A DNA stretch of 64,000 nucleotides from Ovoidimarina sp038744785 (GTDB lineage Bacteria; Pseudomonadota; Alphaproteobacteria; Rhodobacterales; Rhodobacteraceae): contig JBCDLX010000007.1 in assembly GCA_038744785.1 (NCBI GenBank), positions 62,001 to 126,000 of the forward strand, given 5' to 3'. The notes beneath the pieces were generated by a model, which was not told the origin of the DNA, did no database searches, and saw only the letters and a list, made by a program, of their open reading frames with translations. The translations under genes and the position numbers were made by a program. This document shows, in pieces, positions 34,164 to 43,418 of the stretch. The stretch's first letter is position 1; every line of letters begins with the position of its first letter.

Positions 34164-36428
34164 ATGGCACAGTTTATCCTAAACACCGGTGCACCTGGAC
34201 AAGACGTTGCGCTTGCACAGACCAGTACGCAGCCTACCGCAAAAATTACGCTAAAGGCTCGTACCGAACTTGTGGCCCCCGCAACCGTGTGGCTGGAAGT
34301 CGAGAACCAAAGTGGGTTCAGCGTTTCGGGGCCCTCGGGCGAAGATGTGTACGATCCCTTGGAACAGGAGATCGAGTACTTCTGGAATTTCGATGATCCG
34401 GGGTCGATGTTTCGGCCACCGGTGCTCCCGTTGAACGTGCCGGACGTATGGAAGGATGCAAACCACTCAAAGGGCGTCCGCGCCACCAAGACATTCCATT
34501 CGCCAGGGACGTATACGGTGTCGGTCCTTGCTGTCTGTCCCGGCGGATTCTTTACCTACGCAACCATCGATATCGATGTTAAGGCCGAATACGGAAATCC
34601 AGATCCGGCCGACGACATCTATACCCGCATCATCTGTTTCGCGACCGATGGCGATTTCACCGACGCCCCGCCACAGACTACCAATTTTGTCTCGTCGTGG
34701 GCCGCGCTGAATACTCTTTGGCCGGGAATGTCGGATGACAAAGTGCTTTTGTTGTTCAAGCGCGGCAACACCTTTCCAGACGCGTCGATCAGTTCGCCCG
34801 CCGCGTCTCAGAACGTCGCCACGATGCGTTGGGGTGCGTATGGCATTGGGGCTGCGCCAATCCTCTCTCCTCCAGCCGATGGTAGCGACGCCATCGCAGG
34901 GTCGGCCGAGCGCACGGCGGATTGGCAGGAACACGTTGTGCGTGACCTCCATATTCAGGGTCAGTGGGATGCCAGAACGGCAACCGGGTTTGCCGGCGCC
35001 CTTTTTGCAAACGACTATGGCGCGATCGACCCCAGCACAACGAAGACGCCAGGGCGCGCGATTGTGCGCTGCTACATCGACGGGATGACCGGGGGCGGAT
35101 TCAAGGGCAAACGAACCGTCGCTGCCGATCAGGCGGTCTGCTGGTCGGAATGCTATGTCACCAACTGGAAGAACAACGGTATCTTCGACAACCGGGGGCA
35201 GTACAATATCGGCTGGAAGTACCGGTTATCGTTTGTGGGAACCGCATTCGCGCAACACGAAGATGCTCTCCGGACAGTTGGTATAGATATTCTTAACTAT
35301 CTTGGCTGCCGATTGGGAAATCCCTCTGACCTGGATATCGATGCGTGCTGGTTCTTCAACAACATGGGCTATGCCGGGTCACAACCTGCGCTCCGAAACA
35401 TGTCGGCTGGTCTTGGAAGCGCCACTCAGGCCCAACATGATGGGCGATACCATCAGCACTTCTACCGAACTGTGTTCGAGGGCGGCAGCCCGCCTTTGAA
35501 CTTCGAATACCCATTTGCGGGCAACTATGTCATCGACAGCTGCCTGTTCATGGGGACCGCACGGACAGATCACATGATCAAAACGGCTGTCGCATTGACG
35601 CTGCGGAACAGCTACTGCTTCGAACCCGCACGCGAGAGCGAAGTCTCCGCCGGGTACTACCTGTTCAGAATGAACAACCAATCGTCTGTTAGTGCAGCGG
35701 GCGCTGCAGTCCCTTTGCGGATTTATGGCAACACCTTTGTTACACTTGCGTCGACGGCCGAGTTCGGCAAACAAAAGCTTGGGATCGTCGACCCTGAACT
35801 GGCCGATTTCTACGACACTGTGGTCGAAGAGAACAACGTTCTATGGACGCCCAACATGGACACCCCGCTTGACGTGGGCGGACCCATAGATACCTCGGTG
35901 ATCCTGGCGGGGTACACCCCACGCCACAAGGGCGAGATAAGACTTGAGGGTGCGTCTTGGTTTCCCGAGGGCACGTCACTTGGAGCCAGTGTCCCGCACA
36001 CGTCCAGCCGCGATTTTCCGTACCCGATCGGAGCAGATCAGACCTTCTGGTTGGCGCGCACCGGCATCCACGATCAACACGCGGTTCAAGTGGGCAAACG
36101 CAGCTACAATGCTGAATTGGGACAAATCACTGTTGAATTTCTGCCTGGCGCGGTTCGTGTCACCAACTTTTCTGGCACCACCTGGAATGCCGACGAAAAG
36201 TGGTACCTTGCGCTTGACTGGACGGGAACGTTTCCCAGCCAGGTGCCGGGTCACCTCAATCCGGACTCGATCCCGTTGCCTCGACCGGGCACAGGGTCGG
36301 ATGCGATAAATGGCGGCGGAACGGGGCTGATGTCGCTTAGTTACTTTGACACAACAATTCGCAAGGGAACGGTCCATCCCGACGCAGCGCCGGGAACGCC
36401 TGACAGGGGCGCACTTCCTGCAGTGTAG
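34164..36428 (+). CDS. PKD domain plus right-handed parallel beta-helix protein without signal peptide
   Basis: A 754-aa protein starting MAQFILNTGAPGQDVALAQT, with no signal sequence. Residues about 20-140 contain a PKD-like domain (EYFWNFDDPGSMF and TFHSPGTYTVSVLAVCPGG). From about 230 to 540 there are repeating short strands typical of a pectate-lyase-type beta-helix, including HVVRDLHIQGQWDA, GRAIVRCYIDGMTGGGFKG, ECYVTNWKNNGIFDNRG, YVIDSCLFMGTARTDHM and LRIYGNTFVTLAS. This is a fold used by polysaccharide lyases, epimerases and phage tailspikes. It starts 9 bases after the 925-aa gene, the third member of the unit. The catalytic residues are not evident. Substrate, if any, is likely this locus's own polymer, by inference. 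Confidence 0.75.
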   Translation: MAQFILNTGAPGQDVALAQTSTQPTAKITLKARTELVAPATVWLEVENQSGFSVSGPSGEDVYDPLEQEIEYFWNFDDPGSMFRPPVLPLNVPDVWKDANHSKGVRATKTFHSPGTYTVSVLAVCPGGFFTYATIDIDVKAEYGNPDPADDIYTRIICFATDGDFTDAPPQTTNFVSSWAALNTLWPGMSDDKVLLLFKRGNTFPDASISSPAASQNVATMRWGAYGIGAAPILSPPADGSDAIAGSAERTADWQEHVVRDLHIQGQWDARTATGFAGALFANDYGAIDPSTTKTPGRAIVRCYIDGMTGGGFKGKRTVAADQAVCWSECYVTNWKNNGIFDNRGQYNIGWKYRLSFVGTAFAQHEDALRTVGIDILNYLGCRLGNPSDLDIDACWFFNNMGYAGSQPALRNMSAGLGSATQAQHDGRYHQHFYRTVFEGGSPPLNFEYPFAGNYVIDSCLFMGTARTDHMIKTAVALTLRNSYCFEPARESEVSAGYYLFRMNNQSSVSAAGAAVPLRIYGNTFVTLASTAEFGKQKLGIVDPELADFYDTVVEENNVLWTPNMDTPLDVGGPIDTSVILAGYTPRHKGEIRLEGASWFPEGTSLGASVPHTSSRDFPYPIGADQTFWLARTGIHDQHAVQVGKRSYNAELGQITVEFLPGAVRVTNFSGTTWNADEKWYLALDWTGTFPSQVPGHLNPDSIPLPRPGTGSDAINGGGTGLMSLSYFDTTIRKGTVHPDAAPGTPDRGALPAV

Positions 36429-36654
36429 AATGTCGGCGCAAAACGAACCCGCCACCAGAATGAAGATCAGTGATATGGGAGGTGTTCCCCCAATCCATTG
36501 AGGCACTTTGCACTTTGCAACTGCTCGTCGCGCGAGGTGATTGGCGGACACGGTCTTGCCCCCTTAATTCAATCGGCGGGCTGACCGACTGTCAGGGTGC
36601 TGTCTATCTACGGTGCTAGCCTCTGTGGATGCCCAGATTTGCCGTTCTTGCGTG

Positions 36655-37218
36655 TCAGGCATCCCGGCGCTGATCAAGCAGGCCAAGGCCACTGACCAGA
36701 AGGAGAAGCGATGTGGGCAGAGGAACCGTCAAAGCGTCCGCCGGTGAGGCGTGCTGTTCCATAGTCTTTCCATCAATCAGCACGGATGAGAAACGGAAGT
36801 CGTAGATCCGCCACTCGCCGAAGACGTCGTTGTCAGGCGTAGTATCGCCCTCGTCCTGAATCTGACCGCCGTCGAGGTTGAACTGTCCACCGCCTGCTAT
36901 GCCAAAACTCCCGATTGAGAAGGAATTGCTCGACGGCGAGAATACTGCAAAGTCGTTGCCGAAGTCTGTCCACCCGGGCGAGGCGTATGTGCGTGAGAAG
37001 TCGCAGAATAGTTCGAGAATGCCTGTGCAGTTGGTCAAGGCCCCGTTTTGCAACTCTAGATCCGCGAACAGGCTACCGGGGCCCAACTGGGTGACGGACC
37101 CCAAATCGGGACGACCAGCATAGTGGCTGGAAACGGCACCCTGCACCGAAACATGTATCCCAGCCGCCGCAACCGGCGCAGCCCAAAGGAGCGCCAGAAG
37201 CGCGTATAGCAGTCGCAT
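36655..37218 (-). CDS. VPLPA-CTERM sorting-signal protein (predicted XrtD substrate)
   Basis: A 187-aa secreted protein. The N-terminal Sec signal (MRLLYALLALLWAAPVAAAG) is followed by a Gly/Asn/Ser-rich middle with no recognised domain; NCTGILELFCDFSR contains two cysteines that may form a disulfide. The C-terminus (residues 165-187) is a textbook tripartite sorting tag: VPLPT, then a hydrophobic helix (SLLLLVSGLGLL), then the basic RRDA tail. XrtD, encoded 11 kb away in the same locus, is expected to cut near the VPLPA-type motif. Start ATG 37218 is chosen because GAGGG lies a few bases upstream and it gives the signal peptide directly. The function of the mature protein is unknown. Confidence 0.85.
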   Translation of the reverse strand: MRLLYALLALLWAAPVAAAGIHVSVQGAVSSHYAGRPDLGSVTQLGPGSLFADLELQNGALTNCTGILELFCDFSRTYASPGWTDFGNDFAVFSPSSNSFSIGSFGIAGGGQFNLDGGQIQDEGDTTPDNDVFGEWRIYDFRFSSVLIDGKTMEQHASPADALTVPLPTSLLLLVSGLGLLDQRRDA

Positions 37219-37587
37219 CTTTTTTCCCTCACACACGCCGCGGCAGCGAGACGCCGGCGGCGACTTCCCAGGTTAACGTTATCACAGATGTCGTTTCATC
37301 AAAACCGCGGTCCAGATCCGGGGCGGCGACCTGGGAAGCGCAAATACGGATGTAGGGCGGTCGGCTCCGATGCTTGGCAAGATCACGCCTGCAAGCTGGA
37401 TGATCCCACAAGATATGCTCAGGGGGCTGTCTTGTTCGGTTGGGGACGGGGCCATGTGCGGGGCAGGATTGCAGAGTGATAATCGGTTGGCGCGCTGTCC
37501 GGCCCTGCAATGTTCGTTTGCGAACTTTCGGGAACCTGCTTATGAGGCGGCAGAGCACCCTTGTATATGTAACTGAAGGCGCGGCGC
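37219..37587. other. Intergenic divergent region, 369 bases, no gene seen
   Basis: The space between the VPLPA-CTERM gene (reverse) and the next GT4 gene (forward) shows no coding frame with family resemblance. It must hold the two divergent promoters. No repeat, RNA gene or terminator could be identified by eye. Confidence 0.45.
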
Positions 37588-38847
37588 ATGGACGGGTTTA
37601 GAACCACGGGCCCCATTGCCTATCTGACGGGCGAGTACCCCAAGGCGTCACACACGTTCATTCTTCGTGAGATCGCAGCCCTTCGGGCGGTGGGCGTTAC
37701 GGTGCAGCCAGCCTCGATCCGCCGTGGAACGCCTGGCGATCTCATCGGGCAACAGGAAAAGGACGCACAAGCAGAAACTTTCTATGTGCTTGAAACCGCG
37801 CGCCGGCCCGCCGCGCTGATCGCAGCACAGTTCTTTTGTCTCCTCCGAAGGCCCTCTCGGTACTTTGAGGCCTTGTTACTGGCCGTGCGATCGGGCCGCC
37901 CGGGCGCCAAGGGCCTGATATGGCAGCTTTTCTATTTCGCAGAAGCCACTGTGTTGGCCAAGCACATGATGCGCGGTAATGCGGTGCATCTGCACAACCA
38001 TTTCGCGGATTCTTCTGCAAATGTCGCAATGCTGGCCGCTACTCTCGCGGGCATTCCCTTCAGCTTTACGCTACATGGGCCTGCAGAGCTCTTCGAGCCC
38101 GAAAGCTGGCACCTAGGAAAAAAGGTCGCGCGATCGGCCTTTACAGTCTGCATCAGTCACTTTGCCCGGTCTCAGGCCATGCTGTTTTCGGATCCGGATC
38201 ACTGGGACAAACTGAAGATCGTGCATTGTGGCGTCTTTCCCGACCGCTACACATCCGGAGTCCCGGCCGCAGCGTCAGACGAAACGCGGCTGCTTTTTGT
38301 GGGCCGGATCACGGCGATCAAGGGTCTTCGGGTTCTTTTCAGCGCTATCGAGGGTCTTCGGAAAACCCGGCCGGACCTCCACTTGTCGATTATTGGGGAC
38401 GGGCCAGACCGCGCTTGGGCAGAGGACGAGGCCCGCAGAATTGGCGGCATTACCCTGCTTGGTTACCGGTCGCAGGACGAGGTGTCGGAAGCCTTGGGAC
38501 ATGCCGATATCTTGGTCCTTCCGTCTTTCGCCGAGGGCGTGCCCGTGGTCTTGATGGAAGCCATGGCATCGGGGCGGCCCGTTATTGCGACATCTGTGGG
38601 CGGGGTATCGGAACTTGTCGAAGACGGTGTCTCGGGACGCCTTGTTGCACCGGGCGATGCCGTGGCCTTGGCGGCGGCGATAGAGACACTGGCAGACGAC
38701 CCGGAAGCGCGCGCAACCATGGGCGCGGCTGGAAGGGCAAAGGTCGAAGCCGAGTTTGACGTCGCCTGCGAGGCGGGCCTGTTGGCGACCCTGTTTCAGG
38801 GCGAAACGGGTGGCGGCCCGCGACCGCAGCCGGCCGAAGACGCCTGA
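37588..38847 (+). CDS. GT4 family glycosyltransferase (colanic acid WcaL-like)
   Basis: A 419-aa GT-B enzyme. The N-terminal PIAYLTGEYPKASHTFILRE motif and the VHLHNHFADSSANVAMLAAT stretch are typical of the WcaL/exopolysaccharide GT4 subset. The C-terminal half has LLFVGRITAIKGLRVLFSAI, LHLSIIGDGPDRAW and the donor-binding FAEGVPVVLMEAMASGRPV with E-x7-E. The stop and the next gene's start share one base (TGATG), coupling it with the asparagine-synthase-type gene. It acts at the inner membrane's cytoplasmic face on a lipid-linked oligosaccharide; the sugars are not known. Confidence 0.88.
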   Translation: MDGFRTTGPIAYLTGEYPKASHTFILREIAALRAVGVTVQPASIRRGTPGDLIGQQEKDAQAETFYVLETARRPAALIAAQFFCLLRRPSRYFEALLLAVRSGRPGAKGLIWQLFYFAEATVLAKHMMRGNAVHLHNHFADSSANVAMLAATLAGIPFSFTLHGPAELFEPESWHLGKKVARSAFTVCISHFARSQAMLFSDPDHWDKLKIVHCGVFPDRYTSGVPAAASDETRLLFVGRITAIKGLRVLFSAIEGLRKTRPDLHLSIIGDGPDRAWAEDEARRIGGITLLGYRSQDEVSEALGHADILVLPSFAEGVPVVLMEAMASGRPVIATSVGGVSELVEDGVSGRLVAPGDAVALAAAIETLADDPEARATMGAAGRAKVEAEFDVACEAGLLATLFQGETGGGPRPQPAEDA

Positions 38848-40790
38848 TGTGCGGCTTAGCTGGATACCTTGGGCGTCCGGATCGTGCGATCCTGAACGCG
38901 ATGACCGATGCCATCGCCCATCGGGGCCCCGACGCCGACGGCCATTGGATTGACGATGAGGCAGGGGTGGCCCTCGGGCACCGGAGGCTCTCGATCCTTG
39001 ATCTCTCGGAAGCGGGCGCCCAACCCATGGTCTCGGCGTCTGGGCGTTTTGTTACGGTGTATAACGGCGAGATCTACAATCACCTTCAGGTCCGGTCCGA
39101 ACTTGAAGACAATGGATCAGCACCGGTTTGGCGCGGCCATTCGGACACTGAAACGCTTCTGGCCGCGATAGATGCTTACGGTATAGATGCAGCAATCGCG
39201 CGCCTTCACGGTATGTTCGCGATCGCCGTCTGGGATCGGGACACCCGCATGCTCACCTTGGTTCGCGACCGGATGGGCGAGAAACCACTTTACTACGGCT
39301 GGCAGGGACAAGGCCCCGACCGCGGCTTTTTGTTTGGGTCCGAGTTGAAAGCGCTTGGGCGGCACCCGGCCTTCGACGGCCAAATTCATCGCCAGGTTCT
39401 GCCCGAGTTTTTGCGACACGGTCACGTGGGCGAGGATCGCACCATCTACGAGGGGCTCTTTAAGGTTCGGCCCGGCGAAATCGTCACCATGGCGCCAGAC
39501 GGCGACGTCGCGCGCCACTTCTATTGGAAAGGGGCCGAGGTTGCGGCCCATCAGACGCGATTTACGGGCGCGGAAGACGAGGCGGTCGCGGACCTCCACA
39601 AGCTTCTGGCAGAGGTCGTTGGGCGGCAGATGATCTCTGACGTGCCGTTGGGGGCTTTCCTTTCCGGCGGGATCGACAGCTCGCTTGTCGTGGCGCTGAT
39701 GTGCGATGTCTCGGCTGGTCCTGTGCACACCTTCTCGATTGGATTTCACGAAGCGCGCTACAACGAGGCGGAGCACGCCCGCGCTGTCGCAACCCACCTT
39801 GGGACGCAGCACACCGATCTTTATGTGGACGAGGCAACACTTCTTTCCGTCGTGCCAAAGTTGGCGACGATTTATGACGAGCCGCACGCAGATAGCTCGC
39901 AGATCCCCACATATCTGGTCGCGAAGCTGGCACGAGAGACCGTAACGGTCGCGTTGTCTGGGGACGGGGGCGACGAGCTATTCGCCGGTTACGACCGGTA
40001 CGCGCAGGGGGCCCGGCTGCTATCGGGTCTTGGCCGACTACCAGCGCCAATCCGAGGTGCGGCTGCCAGTGCTGTTCAGAGCCTGCCCAAGGGGTTGATC
40101 GACCGGTTATTGGATCCGATGAAACCCACGCCCGAGGGCAAAGAAAGAAACGGTCAGCGTTTGCATCGCCTGGCCGACTATCTTGCAAGCGCAGGTACAG
40201 ACGACTTGCATCGCCTTCTCGTCTCGCGCTGGCGTTTTCCGGAGACTGCGGTGCCCGGCGTCACACCGGAAGGCACGATGCTGGACAGCGAACCGCCTGT
40301 TCGGGGGCACCTGTCCGACATGGAACGGATGATGCAGCTCGATATGGTCAACTATCTGCCGGACGACATACTGGCCAAGGTCGACCGCGCGACGATGGCC
40401 GTGTCGCTGGAAAGCCGCGCGCCACTTCTTGATCACCGTGTCGCCGAGTTTGCGTGGTCGCTTCCGGAAGGACTGAAACACCGGGACGGGATGTCGAAAT
40501 GGCCGCTGCGAAAGATCCTTTACGACTATGTCCCGCGCAGCATCATTGACCGGCCCAAGATGGGTTTCGAGGTGCCGGTCAACCAATGGCTGCGTGGATC
40601 CCTTTTTGAATGGGCAAGCGATCTTCTGTCCTGCGACCGAATAGCAAGAGACGGCTGGTTCGATCCGGATGTGATCGCGTCTGTCTGGGACGACCACCGG
40701 TCGGGACGCGCGAACCGGGGACTCGAGCTTTGGCCCGTTCTGGTGTTTCAAGCGTGGGTAACGGAGCGGTCCGGCAAAAACGGCCTGTGA
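38847..40790 (+). CDS. Asparagine synthase (glutamine-hydrolysing)-type amidotransferase
   Basis: A 647-aa class II glutamine amidotransferase. Cys2 follows the initiator Met (MCGLAGYLG) and is the N-terminal nucleophile; IAHRGPDADG and VYNGEIYNH complete the glutaminase domain. The synthetase domain has the PP-loop FLSGGIDSSLVVAL and the conserved ALSGDGGDELFAGYDRY. Paralogues of AsnB are a standing member of exosortase-associated exopolysaccharide loci, where they are thought to amidate a uronic acid or peptide-like group on the polymer, rather than to make free asparagine. It is coupled to the GT4 gene upstream. The true acceptor remains an inference. Confidence 0.88.
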   Translation: MCGLAGYLGRPDRAILNAMTDAIAHRGPDADGHWIDDEAGVALGHRRLSILDLSEAGAQPMVSASGRFVTVYNGEIYNHLQVRSELEDNGSAPVWRGHSDTETLLAAIDAYGIDAAIARLHGMFAIAVWDRDTRMLTLVRDRMGEKPLYYGWQGQGPDRGFLFGSELKALGRHPAFDGQIHRQVLPEFLRHGHVGEDRTIYEGLFKVRPGEIVTMAPDGDVARHFYWKGAEVAAHQTRFTGAEDEAVADLHKLLAEVVGRQMISDVPLGAFLSGGIDSSLVVALMCDVSAGPVHTFSIGFHEARYNEAEHARAVATHLGTQHTDLYVDEATLLSVVPKLATIYDEPHADSSQIPTYLVAKLARETVTVALSGDGGDELFAGYDRYAQGARLLSGLGRLPAPIRGAAASAVQSLPKGLIDRLLDPMKPTPEGKERNGQRLHRLADYLASAGTDDLHRLLVSRWRFPETAVPGVTPEGTMLDSEPPVRGHLSDMERMMQLDMVNYLPDDILAKVDRATMAVSLESRAPLLDHRVAEFAWSLPEGLKHRDGMSKWPLRKILYDYVPRSIIDRPKMGFEVPVNQWLRGSLFEWASDLLSCDRIARDGWFDPDVIASVWDDHRSGRANRGLELWPVLVFQAWVTERSGKNGL

Positions 40791-40804
40791 CGCTTATGCC
40801 AGGC

Positions 40805-41749
40805 TCAGCGCCCGTCCGGGACACGTTGGGGCAACTGCCCAGCGGCGTCGATCTCTGCCACCGCCCGAGCCTTGCCCTTTAGAAGTGCGCGCCGCTGGTA
40901 GCGCCGAATGAAGGCGCGCAACTCCGCGCTTTCGTGGCGGGTTGCACCCTGCGCCCAGGCAGAAAGATACCCCTGAATTGTCGCAAGCCCGCCCAGCACA
41001 TAGGGTGGGTGCGCCATTTTCGAAACGGCGGCGGCAAAGAAGTATGCGGGATCGGTTCCCATGTAATACTGTCCCGCGCCGTGACGCCGCCGTCCTGCAT
41101 ATATCGACGTCTGGCTTGATCCCATTGGCCGAAGGTGTTCGAACGCCAGCGCTTCGCCTGGGAAACTCTGTGCTTTCCAACCAAGCATCCGAGCTTTGTG
41201 ACAATCGATCCCATCCCACATCACTGCGCGGTCAAAGCCGCCGATATCCTCGAAACAGTCGCGCCGGTAGAACTTCGAGGCGCCGACGCTCATTTCGTCC
41301 CCCATACGCTCCCATACGCGACGTCCGGCAGGGTCGGCATACCACGCCTTGCCAGAGCACGTGCCAAGGCGGGGGTCGGCCTCCATCTTATCCATCAACC
41401 CGGCGAAATACGCCTGCGGCAGGTCAAGATCGAGATCCAGCTTGCAAAGATAGGGGTAACTGCGCCAGTTCTCGACACTTTCAAGCCCGGCATAAAAGGC
41501 CTCGATCACGCCTGGGCCGACAGCGCGATGTCCCCGGTCCTCGCGGCGCAGAACCCGGACCCAATCGTGCTCTTCAGCGAAGCGCGCCAAGATCGATTGG
41601 CTGTCGTCCGTCGAACCGTCGTCGACGATCACCCATAGCGCAGGGCGTTCTGTTTGGGCGGCTACACTTTCAAGTGTGCGTTCCATGTAGTCCGCCTCGT
41701 TTCGGCCGGGTGACACGAGGAGGTAGGAGCGTGAAGCACTTTCAGTCAT
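40805..41749 (-). CDS. GT2 family glycosyltransferase
   Basis: A 314-aa GT-A enzyme with SRSYLLVSPGRNEADYMERT at the N-terminus, WVIVDDGSTDDSQSIL, then LDLDLDLPQAYFAGL as the DxD region, and GASKFYRRDCFEDIGGFDRA as the acceptor-side motif. The tail (about residue 220 on) is rich in aromatic residues, AYFFAAAVSKMAHPPYVLGG, and may lie on the membrane. It is the only reverse-strand gene in this part, and its 3' end meets the amidotransferase 3' end across 14 bases. The family call is firm, the sugar unknown. Confidence 0.85.
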   Translation of the reverse strand: MTESASRSYLLVSPGRNEADYMERTLESVAAQTERPALWVIVDDGSTDDSQSILARFAEEHDWVRVLRREDRGHRAVGPGVIEAFYAGLESVENWRSYPYLCKLDLDLDLPQAYFAGLMDKMEADPRLGTCSGKAWYADPAGRRVWERMGDEMSVGASKFYRRDCFEDIGGFDRAVMWDGIDCHKARMLGWKAQSFPGEALAFEHLRPMGSSQTSIYAGRRRHGAGQYYMGTDPAYFFAAAVSKMAHPPYVLGGLATIQGYLSAWAQGATRHESAELRAFIRRYQRRALLKGKARAVAEIDAAGQLPQRVPDGR

Positions 41750-42102
41750 GGTGTAGACCTCATCGTTCTAAACGACCCGGGCGGGGAAGCGCCTTCGGGG
41801 GATTTAGGCAGCGAACGAAGCCACCCCAACCTGCATGACCGAATAGACCCGGCACCGCAAGAAGCCGGACAAGACCGTTTCCGAATGCGAAACCGGATGA
41901 CTAACCCCTACGGTACCTGCACTGGAAGCATCCCTTTCTTTCAAATAGACCGATTGCGTCGCCACCACGGTCGCAGTCCTAGGCATTATGGCAAAGATTG
42001 TCGCCGATTTCGGGAGGATGATCGGGGTGTGCTGGACTCGGATGCGTTTTTGAACCACATGATCCGCAAGGCTGTGCGCGAGTGAGTTCGAGGAGTGGGT
42101 TC
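41750..42102. other. Divergent intergenic region, 353 bases, no gene seen
   Basis: Between the reverse GT2 gene and the forward nucleotide-sugar dehydrogenase no credible gene appears. A 66-codon frame at 41885-42085 exists but its translation shows no family resemblance and has no ribosome site. The region should contain two outward promoters; an AGGAG element at 42091-42095 serves the dehydrogenase. Confidence 0.45.
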
Positions 42103-43416
42103 TTGGATCTGATGGCGAAGATCGAAGATCGCGCCGCACGTGTCGGCGTTATCGGGCTCGGTTACGTTGGCCTGCCGCTGGCAGTCACCGTCGCGAAGGC
42201 CGGATTTTCGGCGACTGGTTTTGACGTTGATGCGACAAAAATCGTGCGCCTCGATAAGGGAAACAGCTATATCGAAGCGGTTTCGGACGCCGATCTTATG
42301 AGCGTCGCCGACAAGTTCGGTTGGAGCACGGATTTCTCTGGGCTTGCAGAGTGCGATGTGATCGTCATCTGCGTTCCGACGCCATTGAATGCCGCACGGG
42401 AACCTGATTTATCATTTGTCGAAAGTACGGCTCAGACGATTGCCTCGTACCTGACGGCAGGAGCCCTGGTCGTATTAGAATCGACCACTTGGCCGGGCAC
42501 TACGCGAGAGGTTCTGACCCCGATCCTGGCCGCATCCGGATTGGCGCCGGGGAAGGATTTCTTCGTTGGGTTCTCACCCGAGCGCGAAGACCCCGGCAAC
42601 ACAGCCTTTCGAACGAAGAACATCCCCAAAATCGTCGCGGGTGACGGAGAGCATGCCGGCGATCTGATCGAAGCCTTCTATAGCGCTGTCGTCGATACGG
42701 TCGTACGTGTGCCAACAACCGCGACTGCCGAAGCCGTAAAGATAACAGAGAACATATTTCGCTCGGTCAACATCGCGCTCGTCAACGAACTAAAGCTGAT
42801 CTACGACGCGATGGGTATCGACGTCTGGGACGTGATTGATGGCGCCGCGACAAAACCCTTTGGCTACATGCCGTTCTATCCTGGTCCCGGTCTCGGGGGA
42901 CACTGCATACCGATCGATCCATTTTATTTGACTTGGCGCGCACGTCAGTTCGAAGTCCCGACCCGGTTCATCGAGCTCGCGGGCGAGATCAATACCGCAA
43001 TGCCATATCGTGTGATCGACAGGCTGCGTGAAGCTCTTGACCGTGCGACTGGCCGCGGATTGAACGGGGCGCGGATCCTGCTGGTTGGCGTTGCCTACAA
43101 AAAGAACGTAAGCGATATGCGGGAATCTCCTGCGATGCGCCTGATGCAGCTTCTTGAGACTGCGGGTGCAAAGATCGAGTTTCTGGACCCGCATGTGCCG
43201 GAGTTGCCGCCCATGCGCGAATACGGAGTCTATGAAGGCCGGACAGCGATCGCGCCAGATGCGGTTGGCACAGTAGACTTTGACGCGGTTCTGATCGCAA
43301 CAGATCACGATGCGATCGACTACGAGGCGCTTCTGGACCTTGGCTGTCCGGTCGTGGATACCCGGAACGCAATCGCGCGGAGGGGGCTTGCCTCCGATCG
43401 CGTGGCAAAGGCGTAA
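42103..43416 (+). CDS. Nucleotide-sugar (UDP-sugar) 6-dehydrogenase
   Basis: A 437-aa UDP-glucose/GDP-mannose dehydrogenase family enzyme, converting a UDP-hexose to the uronic acid with two NAD+. The N-terminal Rossmann motif is RVGVIGLGYVGLPLAVTVAK and the catalytic cysteine lies in PGLGGHCIPIDPFYL. VCVPTPL, SESTTWPGTT-like text (VVLESTTWPGTTREVL) and AEAVKITENIFRSVNIALVN complete the pattern. The 'PGPGLGGHCIPIDPFYLTW' version is close to the WbpA/WbpO type that acts on UDP-N-acetylhexosamines. The start is taken as TTG 42103, which has AGGAG 7 bases upstream; GTG 42082 or ATG 42112 are alternatives. It opens a forward run with the flippase and a GT4 gene. Confidence 0.9.
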   Translation: MDLMAKIEDRAARVGVIGLGYVGLPLAVTVAKAGFSATGFDVDATKIVRLDKGNSYIEAVSDADLMSVADKFGWSTDFSGLAECDVIVICVPTPLNAAREPDLSFVESTAQTIASYLTAGALVVLESTTWPGTTREVLTPILAASGLAPGKDFFVGFSPEREDPGNTAFRTKNIPKIVAGDGEHAGDLIEAFYSAVVDTVVRVPTTATAEAVKITENIFRSVNIALVNELKLIYDAMGIDVWDVIDGAATKPFGYMPFYPGPGLGGHCIPIDPFYLTWRARQFEVPTRFIELAGEINTAMPYRVIDRLREALDRATGRGLNGARILLVGVAYKKNVSDMRESPAMRLMQLLETAGAKIEFLDPHVPELPPMREYGVYEGRTAIAPDAVGTVDFDAVLIATDHDAIDYEALLDLGCPVVDTRNAIARRGLASDRVAKA

Positions 43417-43418
43417 GC

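Noticed and set aside
41885..42085. A 66-codon frame in the gap before the sugar dehydrogenase
   Set aside because: No ribosome site, no resemblance and overlap with the likely promoter and start of the next gene.
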